A stretch of 64,000 bases of DNA from an uncultured Blautia sp. (lineage in GTDB: Bacteria; Bacillota; Clostridia; Lachnospirales; Lachnospiraceae). Below the pieces are notes generated by a model. That model was not told the origin of the DNA and ran no database searches. It saw only the letters and a program-made list of their open reading frames with translations. The stretch covers positions 18,469 to 82,468 of the forward strand of contig CAKRRG010000006.1 in the NCBI GenBank assembly GCA_934394545.1, written 5' to 3'. The position numbers were made by a program, and so were the translations under genes. This document shows, piece by piece, positions 53,726 to 63,082 of this stretch. Each line of letters starts with the position of its first letter. Within the stretch, counting starts at the first letter, position 1.

Positions 53726-53822
53726 ATTTTCAACCAGATAAAATTCCACAGGAAGAAACACATTCTTATGTTTTTACATAAACTAAAGGGAAAGACCTGA
53801 TAGAACAGGAAGAGATCTGTTT

Positions 53823-54086
53823 ATGGAAAATTATCAGATGCGCCGTTCAGGCTGCCGTCCCTATAATAGAACCTGTGGAATGATGCCATCCCCTTCCTCA
53901 TTCTCACCAACTATGCACCGTGATACATCAGACTATGAATGTCTGGAACAGCTTGCTCCTACAATGGCCTACGTCCCTTACCAGAGCTTCACATCTGCCT
54001 ATGATTTAAACTACGCCTTGTCTGTAGGAACTATTTTCCCACAGCTTTGCAAACCCTTCTGTGGAAAGAGAGGTGTACGCAAATGA
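53823..54086 (+). CDS. cotJA: Spore coat-associated protein CotJA
   Basis: 87-residue coat protein, first of the cotJABC operon. The conserved part is the second half: LEQLAPTMAYVPYQSFTSAYDLNYALSVGTIFPQLCKPF (split here for length), which is the CotJA signature of proline, tyrosine and phenylalanine residues. The N-terminus is variable and Ser/Pro-rich with paired cysteines. Its stop overlaps the cotJB start as ATGA. Confidence 0.93.
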   Translation: MENYQMRRSGCRPYNRTCGMMPSPSSFSPTMHRDTSDYECLEQLAPTMAYVPYQSFTSAYDLNYALSVGTIFPQLCKPFCGKRGVRK

Positions 54087-54355
54087 CCGGAAAACAGACT
54101 TCCCAGAGACTCTGTCTTTTACAGCAAATTAACGAAATAAGTTTTGCTGTAGATGACATGCTTCTTTATCTCGACACTCACCCGGAAGATAAAAAAGCAC
54201 TCAACTATTTTACCGATATTTCGAACCAGCGTAACAAGCTAATGGACGAATACGCTGGAAAGTACGGACCTCTGACTATTGATGAGGCAGCAGACAGTGA
54301 AAGCATATGGAAATGGTCTCAACAGCCGTTTCCATGGGAAAGGGAAGGAGTGTGA
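54083..54355 (+). CDS. cotJB: Spore coat protein CotJB
   Basis: 90-residue helical coat protein. Family-like segments are QINEISFAVDDMLLYLDTHP and the YAGKYGPLT loop, ending in WKWSQQPFPWE. The ATG overlaps the cotJA stop; a longer in-frame reading upstream would overlap cotJA and is not supported. It is 6 nt before cotJC. Confidence 0.93.
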   Translation: MTGKQTSQRLCLLQQINEISFAVDDMLLYLDTHPEDKKALNYFTDISNQRNKLMDEYAGKYGPLTIDEAADSESIWKWSQQPFPWEREGV

Positions 54356-54361
54356 GCGCTT

Positions 54362-54994
54362 ATGTGGAATTATGAAAAAAGATTACAGTATCCCATTAAC
54401 ATTACGACACCAAATGCAAAGCTGGCACAGTTTATTATGAGCCAATACGGTGGCCCGGATGGCGAAATTGGTGCTTCTATGCGCTATCTCTCTCAGCGTT
54501 TCACCATGCCCAACCGAACCTCTATGGCGGTTCTTAACGACATTGGCACAGAAGAACTCTCTCATTTGGAAATGGTCTCCACCATTATTCACCAGCTGAC
54601 CCGTAATCTTACCATGGAGGAAATCGAGAGTTCTGGACTTGGCCCATATTATATTGATCATACAGTAGGTGTCTGGCCTCAGGCAGCAGGCGGAATTCCA
54701 TTTAACGCCTGCGAATTTCAAAGCAAGGGGGATCCCATTACTGATCTTTTTGAAGACCTTGCTGCAGAACAAAAAGCACGCTCCACTTATGATAATATCC
54801 TGCGAATAGCGCGAAACATTCCGGAAGTTGCAGATCCAATCCGTTTTCTTCGTGCGAGAGAAGTTGTACACTTCCAGCGCTTTGGCGAAACTCTCCGCTC
54901 CATTCAGGAGCAGCTGGATGCGAAAAACTTTTATGCCTTCAATCCAGGCTTTGATAATCCGTGTACTGCAAGCTGTGCACCAGAAGCACGGTAA
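54362..54994 (+). CDS. cotJC: Spore coat protein CotJC, manganese-catalase family
   Basis: 210-residue member of the Mn-catalase/ferritin-like family found on the inner coat. The dinuclear-site helices are recognisable: GEIGASMRYLSQ, GTEELSHLEMVSTI (Glu and His ligands), AEQKARSTYDNI and VVHFQRFGETLRSI. Keeping these ligands, it may have catalase activity. It ends the operon before strong hairpins. Confidence 0.94.
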   Translation: MWNYEKRLQYPINITTPNAKLAQFIMSQYGGPDGEIGASMRYLSQRFTMPNRTSMAVLNDIGTEELSHLEMVSTIIHQLTRNLTMEEIESSGLGPYYIDHTVGVWPQAAGGIPFNACEFQSKGDPITDLFEDLAAEQKARSTYDNILRIARNIPEVADPIRFLRAREVVHFQRFGETLRSIQEQLDAKNFYAFNPGFDNPCTASCAPEAR

Positions 54995-55040
54995 CTACAC
55001 AAACTATATAGGGACTGTGAAATAAGTCCCTAAAAGAAAT

Positions 55041-55077
55041 GGGGATGCGAAAAACTCAATCGTTTTTTCACATCCCC
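55041..55077 (+). terminator. Terminator of cotJABC
   Basis: Arms GGGGATG (55041-55047) and CATCCCC (55071-55077), extended by CGAAAAA/TTTTTTC pairs, followed by GCTTTTT. A smaller hairpin TAGGGACT/AGTCCCTA precedes it (about 55009-55032). Confidence 0.75.
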
Positions 55078-55096
55078 GCTTTTTCACATCCCCGCT
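55065..55096. repeat. 16-bp tandem duplication at the cotJ terminator
   Basis: TTTTCACATCCCCGCT occurs twice in direct contact (55065-55080 and 55081-55096), duplicating the terminator's right arm. Confidence 0.85.
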
Positions 55097-55105
55097 CTTT
55101 CCAGT

Positions 55106-56008
55106 TCAGAGTCCTTCATAATCAAAGGCTGGTATAAAGCTCTCCTTTGCCGTTTCTCCATCCTGAAAATAGCCATTTTCAATTCCCATATCCACAGCCG
55201 CATTCAGTACCTTTTCGTACTCTCTTCCCGTTACTTTGCGGTTTAATTCCGGATATTTTTCATTTTTCCATACAGGAGTAAACTGGTTCATAACACTGAT
55301 AAAAATATTCTTTCCATAAGTTTGATGCAGATATTCAAGAACTGCAATAGAATTTCTGGTATGCCCTGGTAAAATCAAATGTCGTACAATGGTCCCCCTT
55401 TGGATATATCCATCGTTTCCAAACCTACATGGCCCTGTCTGGCGTACCATTTCAGCAATTGCATCCATTGATACCTGCGGATAATCCCTTGCATGGGAAA
55501 AATCTGCTGCCAGTTTCTCATCCATATATTTCATATCCGGCAGATAAATATCCACATATCCCTCCAATAAGCGAAGCGTTTCCACATTTTCATATCCACT
55601 GGAATTATACACAACAGGAAGCTTCAGTCCCTTTTCCTTTGCCTTATCCAGTGCCAGAATAATATGAGGCACATAATGTGCACCTGTAACCAGATTCAAA
55701 TTAGCAGCCCCCTTCTCCTGTAATTCCAGAAAGATTTCTGCCAACCGTTCTACTGTAATTGCTTTTCCTGAATCACCTATGGCAATATCTCTGTTCTGAC
55801 AAAAACAGCAACGAAGACCACAGCCGGAAAAAAACACTGCTCCTGACCCTTTTTTTCCGGAAATACAAGGCTCTTCCCACATATGAAGAGCGGCACGGGC
55901 TGCCCTTACGGTACTGTCCATGCCACAATATCCATGTCTGCCTTCCAGACGATCCACTTTACATTTTCGGGGACACAGGGTACAATTCTGTAAAAATGTC
56001 TCAAACAT
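55106..56008 (-). CDS. Radical SAM protein of the pyruvate formate-lyase activase-like group
   Basis: 300 residues. The radical SAM cluster motif CxxxCxxC is Cys63-GLR-Cys67-CF-Cys70, followed by the AdoMet-binding TGAHYVPHII and YNSSGYENVE segments. An N-terminal cysteine set (Cys9, Cys12, Cys16, Cys28) suggests another metal site, as in the COG1313 group of uncharacterised activase-like proteins. It is 4 nt after the solute-binding protein gene on the same strand, so probably co-transcribed. The substrate is unknown; no glycyl-radical enzyme is next to it. Confidence 0.88.
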   Translation of the reverse strand: MFETFLQNCTLCPRKCKVDRLEGRHGYCGMDSTVRAARAALHMWEEPCISGKKGSGAVFFSGCGLRCCFCQNRDIAIGDSGKAITVERLAEIFLELQEKGAANLNLVTGAHYVPHIILALDKAKEKGLKLPVVYNSSGYENVETLRLLEGYVDIYLPDMKYMDEKLAADFSHARDYPQVSMDAIAEMVRQTGPCRFGNDGYIQRGTIVRHLILPGHTRNSIAVLEYLHQTYGKNIFISVMNQFTPVWKNEKYPELNRKVTGREYEKVLNAAVDMGIENGYFQDGETAKESFIPAFDYEGL

Positions 56009-56012
56009 GAAA

Positions 56013-57725
56013 TCACGAATTCTCCTCTCTGATTTTCTCCGTCAGTTCCCTCCCGCCTTGCTCATACCACTCCTTTACAAAGGTATCGAAATAATCCATA
56101 GGCTGCTCCCCCATGATCATCTGGATAAATGCATTTTTCTCTAAGGTCGCAAGTATATTGGGGATTTCTCCGTCTGAATCTGCCAGATACTGGCGGCGAA
56201 CCGGATTATAATGTCCGTCAACCAGCACTCCCACTGCTGAAATTCTGGATTTATACGCAGCCCAATCCTCTGCTGTCACATCTTCTCCATTTATATATTT
56301 CATACAAGCCTCATAATAAGATTTTTCAAGTGCACTTAAATTACTCTCTTTTTGCTTTCCGTCCATTACGCGCCGAATGTCTTTTGTCACATTATAAATT
56401 GCTTCATTATAATCCACATTGATCACCAGCGGACGGGCTGTCGGGTCTACATTTAATGCAAAATAACTGTTCATTTCATCTGCATTTTCCACATCTTCAA
56501 ATCGGCTATAATCAAACAATACACTGACAATCTTCATTATGATTTCCGGATGCTCATATCCTTTTCGTACAACCACATATTTATTATCTCTAAAGGATGC
56601 ATACACATTATCCTTTTCCTGATAATCAGAGGTAAGATAATAAGGTTCCCAGTCTGCCGACGGATCATTTTCAACTTGATCCATAAGCGGATTATTAGGA
56701 GCCCACCAAAGACCAAAAAATGCGCCGCATTTTCCTTCAACTACCAGATCACGAAGATTATTCTGTGCCCGCAGGGCAAAATTCTGGTCCAGGATTCCTC
56801 TCTGATAAAGCTGACGAAGATAGGCCACCGCCGATTTTGTTTCCTTCGTCAGGGAACCATATACGATTTCCCCATTTTCATCCTTGATCCATCTTCTTGG
56901 ATAAGAAAAAAACTTCTCAAAAATCGGCTCTACAGAATAGTTCTGACTGGTAGTAGACACAAAATTGGTATCACAAACCAGCCCCACCGGATCTTCCCCA
57001 TCACAGGCTCCCATCCGATTCTCCTGAAAAGCCTGAATAATATCCATAGCATCTTCAAGGGTTTCCGGCTCTGCAAGCCCCAACTGATCCATCCAGTCCT
57101 TTCTCATCCATAAAAGACAGGGGCCGTGATCAATTACCGCTTCCGGAAGAGCCATCAGTCTGCCGTCAAATGTTCCTGCACCAAGAAGCTGCTCTCCATA
57201 GCTGTTATACATGGCTTTAATCCTTGGAGACGTACAACTGGCATACACATCTGTCAGATCCTCTATAAGATCATTTTCCACAAGATTATTTAATGTCTCC
57301 CGATCAGAAACCACCAGCACATCCGGTAATGTATGATCATTTACCAGCACATTCACATAATAATCATAACGGTCTTCCCGCTCCATATAAGTATTTTTAT
57401 TCTGAACATTTAAAACAGACTTCAGATACCGGGTATAAGCATTGTCCTCATACGTATTTCCCTCTGGGAGATTGGAATTATTAGCTCCGCTGATCTGTCC
57501 TAAGGTGTAGGTTATAAGCTCCGGATATCTGCCATATGGAGTGGTAGAAGCCTTTTCATACGCTTCGCTGTCAACTGGAGCAGCAGACCCGGAGATTTCT
57601 TCCCCACTGCTCTCCTGCGTATTCTTTCTATAGTTTTTTACATTTTCATTAACAATACAGCCAGACAGCATTCCAATAAAGAGGGCCACGGAAAAGGCCA
57701 GTGCCATTCTGATTCTCTTATTCAC
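56013..57725 (-). CDS. Extracellular solute-binding lipoprotein (family 1) linked to a two-component system
   Basis: About 570 residues. A signal peptide with lipobox LSGC places the lipid-anchored Cys at residue 23 (start at GTG 57723-57725 behind AAGAAGGTGGAAAAG). A Ser/Gly/Glu-rich linker and a large periplasmic-binding-protein fold follow (ELITYTLGQISG, then WMRKDWMDQLGLAEPETLEDA and LVCDTNFVSTT). It overlaps the histidine kinase stop by 8 nt and belongs to the regulator-kinase-lipoprotein operon rather than to a permease operon, so it may feed signals to the sensor or serve the nearby transporter. The ligand is probably an oligosaccharide. Confidence 0.88.
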   Translation of the reverse strand: MNKRIRMALAFSVALFIGMLSGCIVNENVKNYRKNTQESSGEEISGSAAPVDSEAYEKASTTPYGRYPELITYTLGQISGANNSNLPEGNTYEDNAYTRYLKSVLNVQNKNTYMEREDRYDYYVNVLVNDHTLPDVLVVSDRETLNNLVENDLIEDLTDVYASCTSPRIKAMYNSYGEQLLGAGTFDGRLMALPEAVIDHGPCLLWMRKDWMDQLGLAEPETLEDAMDIIQAFQENRMGACDGEDPVGLVCDTNFVSTTSQNYSVEPIFEKFFSYPRRWIKDENGEIVYGSLTKETKSAVAYLRQLYQRGILDQNFALRAQNNLRDLVVEGKCGAFFGLWWAPNNPLMDQVENDPSADWEPYYLTSDYQEKDNVYASFRDNKYVVVRKGYEHPEIIMKIVSVLFDYSRFEDVENADEMNSYFALNVDPTARPLVINVDYNEAIYNVTKDIRRVMDGKQKESNLSALEKSYYEACMKYINGEDVTAEDWAAYKSRISAVGVLVDGHYNPVRRQYLADSDGEIPNILATLEKNAFIQMIMGEQPMDYFDTFVKEWYEQGGRELTEKIREENS

Positions 57726-59517
57726 CTTTTCCACCTTCTTCCCTGCTTTCTTTTTTCTCGGAGTCCTGCAAGAATTTCTTCTCTGAAAACGCGCCTGCAG
57801 CAATAACTTCCTCATCTGCACGTTCTCGCGGAATTCTCATTTCCACTCTTGTACCTTCTCCAAGCTTACTCAATACACGGATAGCATATTTTTCCCCATA
57901 TAGAAGCCGCATTCTGTCATTCACATTCTTAAGACCATATCCGGATGCCTGATAGGTTACCAGCTTATCCGCCTCTGACTGCTCCATTCCAGGTCCGTTA
58001 TCCTCTACGGCAAGAAGAACATCCTCCCCATCCTTCACAAAGAATAATTTTAGGATCTTCTCGCCCTCTTCTTTCACATCAAGACCATGCTCCAATGCAT
58101 TTTCTACTACAGGCTGGATCAATAGCTTAGGCACAGTATCCCCTTTTAATTCCGGATCAATGTCCCAGATTACCTGAAAATCATTGTCGTGCATGACCAG
58201 CTGAATATCCAGATATGCCTTAATATTCTGGATACAGTTATCCACAGTCACCATATCCTGCCCCTTACTAAGAGCTGTCCGATAAAACATAGATAAGGAT
58301 AATACAACCTTGCTGATTTCCCTTTGATTACTGCGAATCGCCATCCAGTTGATAATAGACAGGGAATTGTACAGAAAATGAGGATTGATCTGTGCCGTTA
58401 ATGCCTTCAGTTCAAACTCCTTCAACGCAATCTTATTCTCGTAAACTTCATGGATCAGACGATTGATTTCATCCATCATACTACGGAAGCTTCTTATCAG
58501 AAGACCTATTTCATCCTCTGCATCGCTGTCCACAGTAACCTTCCGGCTGCCCTGATTCACTCTATTCATATTCTCGGTGAGTTCCTCGATTTTTTTGGTA
58601 AAAATCCTGGAAAAAGAAAGTCCAAGAACCAGAATGATCACTACGCAAACAAGGATCAAAGGAATTTCACTGACCAAAATCCCAGCCACAGAGCTGTCAA
58701 TCACAGACTGACGCTTATACAAATAAAAACTCCAACCACAAACTGTATTCTTTCTGTTTACAAAAGCATATTCCTTTTGACTGGATTCCAAAATTTCCCT
58801 GGTAATAGGATGACTGGTATCACTTCCTGCAATTTCCTTCTGATACAGTACATTTCCATTTTGATCCAGGATCATTCCTCCTGAATCTTCGACAATAATG
58901 TTGGCAAAGGACTGAAAAATTTTATTATAATCCAGCGTAATACAAAGAACCGCGGTCTGTTTTTTGCCATTGTATATCCGCCTTACGGCTGCAATCTCCT
59001 GTTTCTCCTTATCCACAACCCACTGCACAGAAACATCCTCGTCCAGTTTCTCATACCACCATTCCTTATCCACCTCTGACAAGGGTACCAAGGTATACTC
59101 ATGACGTACTTTAATACTTTCTGCAAACAGCTGGATCTGCAAAATTGCATCGTGATAAGACTTTGGCACAGATAAAAGAGGATCTGCAACTTCCGTATAT
59201 TTCTTATATGCATAATAGTTATCCATATTTCTCTCTGTGATCAGATCCTCAATATCCGGAGAATACGTAAGATAATTAAGGAGACTCGAAAAAACCTCTA
59301 TCTGGCTGTCAACGCCTTCACCTGTCTGTTCCAGGATAGAAGACATATCCTCGATTTCCTTTTCCCTCAGAAGACTACTGGTGCGGTCGTGGCTGTATAA
59401 TACAAGCAGGATCATGGGAACTAGGCTGGCAATTACAAGAAGGATCGTCAGCTTGTGACGATATTTCATATTTTTGATTTTATTCTTTATGGCTGCCGGT
59501 ATTATCACTCTCTTCAC
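57718..59517 (-). CDS. YesM-type sensor histidine kinase
   Basis: About 599 residues. Membrane helix (LTILLVIASLVPMILLVLYS), an extracellular Cache-like sensor of about 240 residues, a second helix (about 300), HAMP domain, then the His-kinase module with the phospho-acceptor His in LTAQINPHFLYNSLS and the ATP-binding DNGPGMEQ and GYGLKNVNDRM. This is the HisKA_7/YesM architecture, usual for sugar-transport regulation. The start is uncertain: a GTG at 59515-59517 behind AAGGAACCG overlaps the regulator gene by 38 nt; an ATG at 59467-59469 without a ribosome site is the alternative. It acts with the regulator encoded upstream. Confidence 0.9.
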   Translation of the reverse strand: MKRVIIPAAIKNKIKNMKYRHKLTILLVIASLVPMILLVLYSHDRTSSLLREKEIEDMSSILEQTGEGVDSQIEVFSSLLNYLTYSPDIEDLITERNMDNYYAYKKYTEVADPLLSVPKSYHDAILQIQLFAESIKVRHEYTLVPLSEVDKEWWYEKLDEDVSVQWVVDKEKQEIAAVRRIYNGKKQTAVLCITLDYNKIFQSFANIIVEDSGGMILDQNGNVLYQKEIAGSDTSHPITREILESSQKEYAFVNRKNTVCGWSFYLYKRQSVIDSSVAGILVSEIPLILVCVVIILVLGLSFSRIFTKKIEELTENMNRVNQGSRKVTVDSDAEDEIGLLIRSFRSMMDEINRLIHEVYENKIALKEFELKALTAQINPHFLYNSLSIINWMAIRSNQREISKVVLSLSMFYRTALSKGQDMVTVDNCIQNIKAYLDIQLVMHDNDFQVIWDIDPELKGDTVPKLLIQPVVENALEHGLDVKEEGEKILKLFFVKDGEDVLLAVEDNGPGMEQSEADKLVTYQASGYGLKNVNDRMRLLYGEKYAIRVLSKLGEGTRVEMRIPRERADEEVIAAGAFSEKKFLQDSEKKESREEGGKGE

Positions 59518-61024
59518 CGGTTCCTTTCCGGTAGGACTCCGGACTGCTTCCGTAATATTCCCTAAAACTTCTGCAGAAGTATGAAACATTAGGAATTCCT
59601 ACCTGTTCACTGATTTTTGCCACCTTCATATTCGAGTTGCATAACAGTTCCTTCGCTTTCTCCATTCGTACCACACGGATAAATCGATTCAGGTTCATGC
59701 CTGTCTCTTTTTTGAAAATAAAGCTGAGATAACCGGAAGACAAATATACCTTCTCCGCCAAAGTCTCAAGGCTTAGATCTTCTGCATAATGCTGATAAAT
59801 ATAATTCTTAACAGAAGCCACTTCATCTCTGGAATCACTCATAGAACGATCCAGAAATGCCTCATATTCCTTAATGTTCTCCTTGGTGATCGCAAGGATC
59901 TGCTTCAGATTCGTACAACTGTACAGCCGTTCCACCTCATGATCCAGCTTACGCTCCTCCGAAAACTGATTTTCCTGAAAAAGCTCCTGTATTACATTAG
60001 AAAACACAAATTTCACGTACATGGCAGAAAAGCGGGTATCATTTTCGTATTTCTGTACCAGACAATCAAAGTGCTTCTTCAGCTGATCCACATCTTTTCT
60101 GGAAATATCCTCAGAGATTTTTTCCATCAGACGGGAATCCTGTGTCTCTGCATTTACCGGCTGGGTGTCATCTGTCTCATTGTTATACACATGCAGATCA
60201 GGATGGTAAAACTTCTCCTCCATAGTCTGCTCCAACTGAGACATGATTTCCGGAAGCGCCTCATGCCCTTCGAAACGACTGCTGACAGCCAAATGAAAGC
60301 TGGCAGAATAATTCTGTTTCAAAAGATCATATAAGTGCTTGGCAACCAACTGATAATCGCAGTACACATCTGAAAAAAACAACACAGACTGTCTGGTATT
60401 CAAATTGAGGTAAAAGAAATTTCTGTGCAGCCCTTTCATCAGTTCTTCATCAATATCGTCCGACACGGTATCAAAAAATGCCTTATCAGACTCAATGAGA
60501 ATAGCACAGTGCCACTGTTCCCAACTGGATGCATCCAGAATTTCCCCTGCTTTTTTTAACACCTCTTCATTACCGGAATACAGATAGGACTGAAGAAAAT
60601 ACTGAAGAAGAAAATTTTTCTCTTTCTCTGCCTTCTGTTTCTGTGATCTGACATTTGCAATTTCTGCTTTTACATTTTCGATTGTCTTATGAAAAGTGTC
60701 CGGATCCACCGGTTTCAGCACGTAATCCTTTACGCCATAACGTATTGCCTCCTGTGCAAAGGCGAAATCACTATAGCCACTGAAAATTACAATTGGCATC
60801 TCAGGGTACTCTTCCCTTACTTTCTTCGCCAGCTCCAGCCCATCCATATGTGGCATTTTTATATCTGTTAAAAGGAAATCAATCTTCTCACTTCGCAGCA
60901 CATTCAATGCCTGCTTTCCATTGGATGCCTCACGGATCTCATATTCCCCTTCCTCCTGTGATAAGAGAAACATAATTCCCTCGCGCTCGATTTTCTCATC
61001 GTCTGTAATCAAAACTCTATACAT
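59480..61024 (-). CDS. YesN-type AraC-family response regulator
   Basis: 514 residues. Receiver domain with acidic pair Asp8-Asp9, phosphorylated Asp54 (LLTDIKMPHMDG) and Lys in YVLKPVD near residue 105, a helical middle, and a C-terminal AraC/HTH_18 domain with two helix-turn-helices (LETLAEKVYLSSGYLSFIFK and VAKISEQVGIPNVSYFCR). It is cotranscribed with the kinase and probably activates the sugar permease genes that lie upstream in the window. Confidence 0.94.
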   Translation of the reverse strand: MYRVLITDDEKIEREGIMFLLSQEEGEYEIREASNGKQALNVLRSEKIDFLLTDIKMPHMDGLELAKKVREEYPEMPIVIFSGYSDFAFAQEAIRYGVKDYVLKPVDPDTFHKTIENVKAEIANVRSQKQKAEKEKNFLLQYFLQSYLYSGNEEVLKKAGEILDASSWEQWHCAILIESDKAFFDTVSDDIDEELMKGLHRNFFYLNLNTRQSVLFFSDVYCDYQLVAKHLYDLLKQNYSASFHLAVSSRFEGHEALPEIMSQLEQTMEEKFYHPDLHVYNNETDDTQPVNAETQDSRLMEKISEDISRKDVDQLKKHFDCLVQKYENDTRFSAMYVKFVFSNVIQELFQENQFSEERKLDHEVERLYSCTNLKQILAITKENIKEYEAFLDRSMSDSRDEVASVKNYIYQHYAEDLSLETLAEKVYLSSGYLSFIFKKETGMNLNRFIRVVRMEKAKELLCNSNMKVAKISEQVGIPNVSYFCRSFREYYGSSPESYRKGTGEESDNTGSHKE

Positions 61025-61081
61025 ATAACTGGCACTCCGATCTAAAATTTTTTGTAAGCCAAAATTCTATATAAAGATAAA

Positions 61082-61113
61082 GATAGCTCCTTGCATTTCT
61101 GCAAAGAACTATC
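61082..61113 (-). terminator. Terminator after the sugar permease genes
   Basis: On the minus strand: GATAGTTCTTTGCA, loop GAA, TGCAAGGAGCTATC with G-T pairs, then TTTATCTTT. It lies about 85 nt past the permease stop and separates the permeases from the regulator operon. Confidence 0.7.
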
Positions 61114-61197
61114 CTTATTTTAACATTCAAGTGCTACATTGAAAAGGGAATAATTTCCAAATTTCTCATGCAAAAACCGTTCTTTTACACAAAGAAA

Positions 61198-62034
61198 TCA
61201 ACCTTTAACAGCACCTGCAACTACACCCTCGATAATGTATTTCTGGCAAACCAGATATACAACAATAATCGGAATAATATCAATCATAATACTTGCCATC
61301 ATTGGTCCCATCTGTACATGACCATAGCTTCCACGGAAGTACTGGATCGCCATCGGGATTGTTTTATACTTCTTAATATCCAGAACCAGTGTTGGAAGAA
61401 GATAATCGTTCCATACCCACATCAGCTCCAGGATTGCCGTAGAGATAATGGTTGGTTTCAGTATTGGCATCAGGATTTTAAAGTAAACCTGCAGAGGGCT
61501 GCAGCCATCGATCATAGCAGCCTCCTCGATTTCAAGAGGACTTCCTTTTACAAAACCGGTAAACATAAATACGGCAAGTCCTGCACCAAATCCAAGATAA
61601 ATAATGCAGATGGTATATGGGCTATTCAGTTTCAAAGTATCTGCTGTTTTTGCCAGAGTAAACATAACCATCTGGAAAGGAACAACCATACTGAATACGC
61701 AAAGGTAATACAAAACCTTGGAAAGCAAACCGTTTACACGTACAATGTACCATGCACACATGGAACAGCAAAGCAGGATCAGAACAACAGACATTACAGA
61801 AATCACAAGGCTGTACCAGAAGGATTTCAAGAAATCCATCTGTGTAACGCTAGCTATAAAGTTCTTGATTCCGTTCCAGGTCTCAGATGTAGGAAGCTGG
61901 AATACACCAGAGGTAGTAATCGCAGACTCCACCTTCAAGGAGTTAAACAGAATCATAACGATTGGATAGATCCATATAATTGAAATAATGGAAAGGATTA
62001 TAGTTGGAATAATACTTTTTTTCTTGTCTGCCAT
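61198..62034 (-). CDS. Carbohydrate ABC transporter permease, MalG family
   Basis: Inner-membrane subunit of a sugar importer. 278 residues with six membrane segments. The EAA loop that contacts the ATPase reads EEAAMIDGCSPLQVYFKILMP. It starts one nucleotide inside the stop of the partner permease (TAATG). A dedicated ATPase gene is not in view; such importers often use a shared MsmK-type ATPase, which is inference. Confidence 0.94.
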   Translation of the reverse strand: MADKKKSIIPTIILSIISIIWIYPIVMILFNSLKVESAITTSGVFQLPTSETWNGIKNFIASVTQMDFLKSFWYSLVISVMSVVLILLCCSMCAWYIVRVNGLLSKVLYYLCVFSMVVPFQMVMFTLAKTADTLKLNSPYTICIIYLGFGAGLAVFMFTGFVKGSPLEIEEAAMIDGCSPLQVYFKILMPILKPTIISTAILELMWVWNDYLLPTLVLDIKKYKTIPMAIQYFRGSYGHVQMGPMMASIMIDIIPIIVVYLVCQKYIIEGVVAGAVKG

Positions 62035-62888
62035 TATGCCTGCACCTCCTTAGATGATGTTGCACGAAGCTGGATCAGGGCGATCACAACAACCAGTACA
62101 AAGAATACAACTGCTTTTGCCTGGCCGATACCCTTCCAAGCAGGGCCGCTTCGTCCATAGAATGTATCGTAAATGTTCAGTGCCAGTAACTGTGACTGCT
62201 TTCCAGGATCTCCACCTGTAAGGGAAAGGTTCTGGTCGAACATCTTGAATCCGTTTGTAAGAGTAAGGAATGTACAAATTGTAACAGATGGCATGATCAT
62301 CGGGATCTTGATTTTAAACAGGATCTGTGATGCGGTTGCGCCATCAATCTGTGCGGCCTCAATCAGATCAGGGGATACATTGTTAAGACCAGCTACATAA
62401 ATGATCATCATATATCCAATCTGCTGCCATAACAACAGAATGATCATTCCAATAAAACCATTTGTTGCAGACAACTTCAGAAGAGGCTGTCCCCACATGG
62501 AAAGCAGACCGTTTAACAGTGTCTGCCAGATATAACCAAGTACAATACCACCGATCAGGTTTGGCATGAAAAATACAGTACGGAACACGTTTGTTCCTTT
62601 GAAGCCTTTTGTCAGCGCCAGTGCAATGGCAAAGGCCAGCACATTGATCAGAATACTGGAAACAAATGCGAATACAACAGTCAGCCAGAATGCATGACTG
62701 AAGTCACCGCCGATAAAAATTTTCTGATAGTTAGAAATTCCAACCCAGACTACATCTTTGACAGTTGAAAATTTACAAAATGAAAGATAAATACCCCAGA
62801 TAAACGGCCATAAGAAACCGATAATAAATGCAGCCAATGTTGGCAGAACAAATACAGGCCACCATTTTTTCAGAGATTTTCCTACCAT
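62034..62888 (-). CDS. Carbohydrate ABC transporter permease, MalF family
   Basis: 284 residues, six membrane segments, without the extra periplasmic loop of Escherichia coli MalF. The EAA loop is EAAQIDGATASQILFKIKIP. It is paired with the MalG-type subunit and follows the solute-binding protein gene across a short region that holds a hairpin. Confidence 0.94.
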   Translation of the reverse strand: MVGKSLKKWWPVFVLPTLAAFIIGFLWPFIWGIYLSFCKFSTVKDVVWVGISNYQKIFIGGDFSHAFWLTVVFAFVSSILINVLAFAIALALTKGFKGTNVFRTVFFMPNLIGGIVLGYIWQTLLNGLLSMWGQPLLKLSATNGFIGMIILLLWQQIGYMMIIYVAGLNNVSPDLIEAAQIDGATASQILFKIKIPMIMPSVTICTFLTLTNGFKMFDQNLSLTGGDPGKQSQLLALNIYDTFYGRSGPAWKGIGQAKAVVFFVLVVVIALIQLRATSSKEVQA

Positions 62889-62973
62889 TTTTCACTCCTC
62901 CTTTTCCTGTTACGACACCTTTACGGAAGGTTATCCGCCACCCAAAAACATTACATCATTTTTCCATTAAAAC

Positions 62974-62997
62974 GGGGAGGCTATATTACGCCTCCCC
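62974..62997 (-). terminator. Hairpin between the solute-binding protein and permease genes
   Basis: Perfect 8-bp stem GGGGAGGC (62974-62981) / GCCTCCCC (62990-62997), on the minus strand followed by GTTTTAA. Such intercistronic hairpins commonly stabilise or limit transcripts, raising binding protein over permease levels. Confidence 0.7.
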
Positions 62998-63082
62998 ACC
63001 CTGTTCACCACTCTATATTATGCCCTGAATTTCTTCTGAACATATTATATGCTGTTGGAAAGAAATTTATTCCTAATTACGA

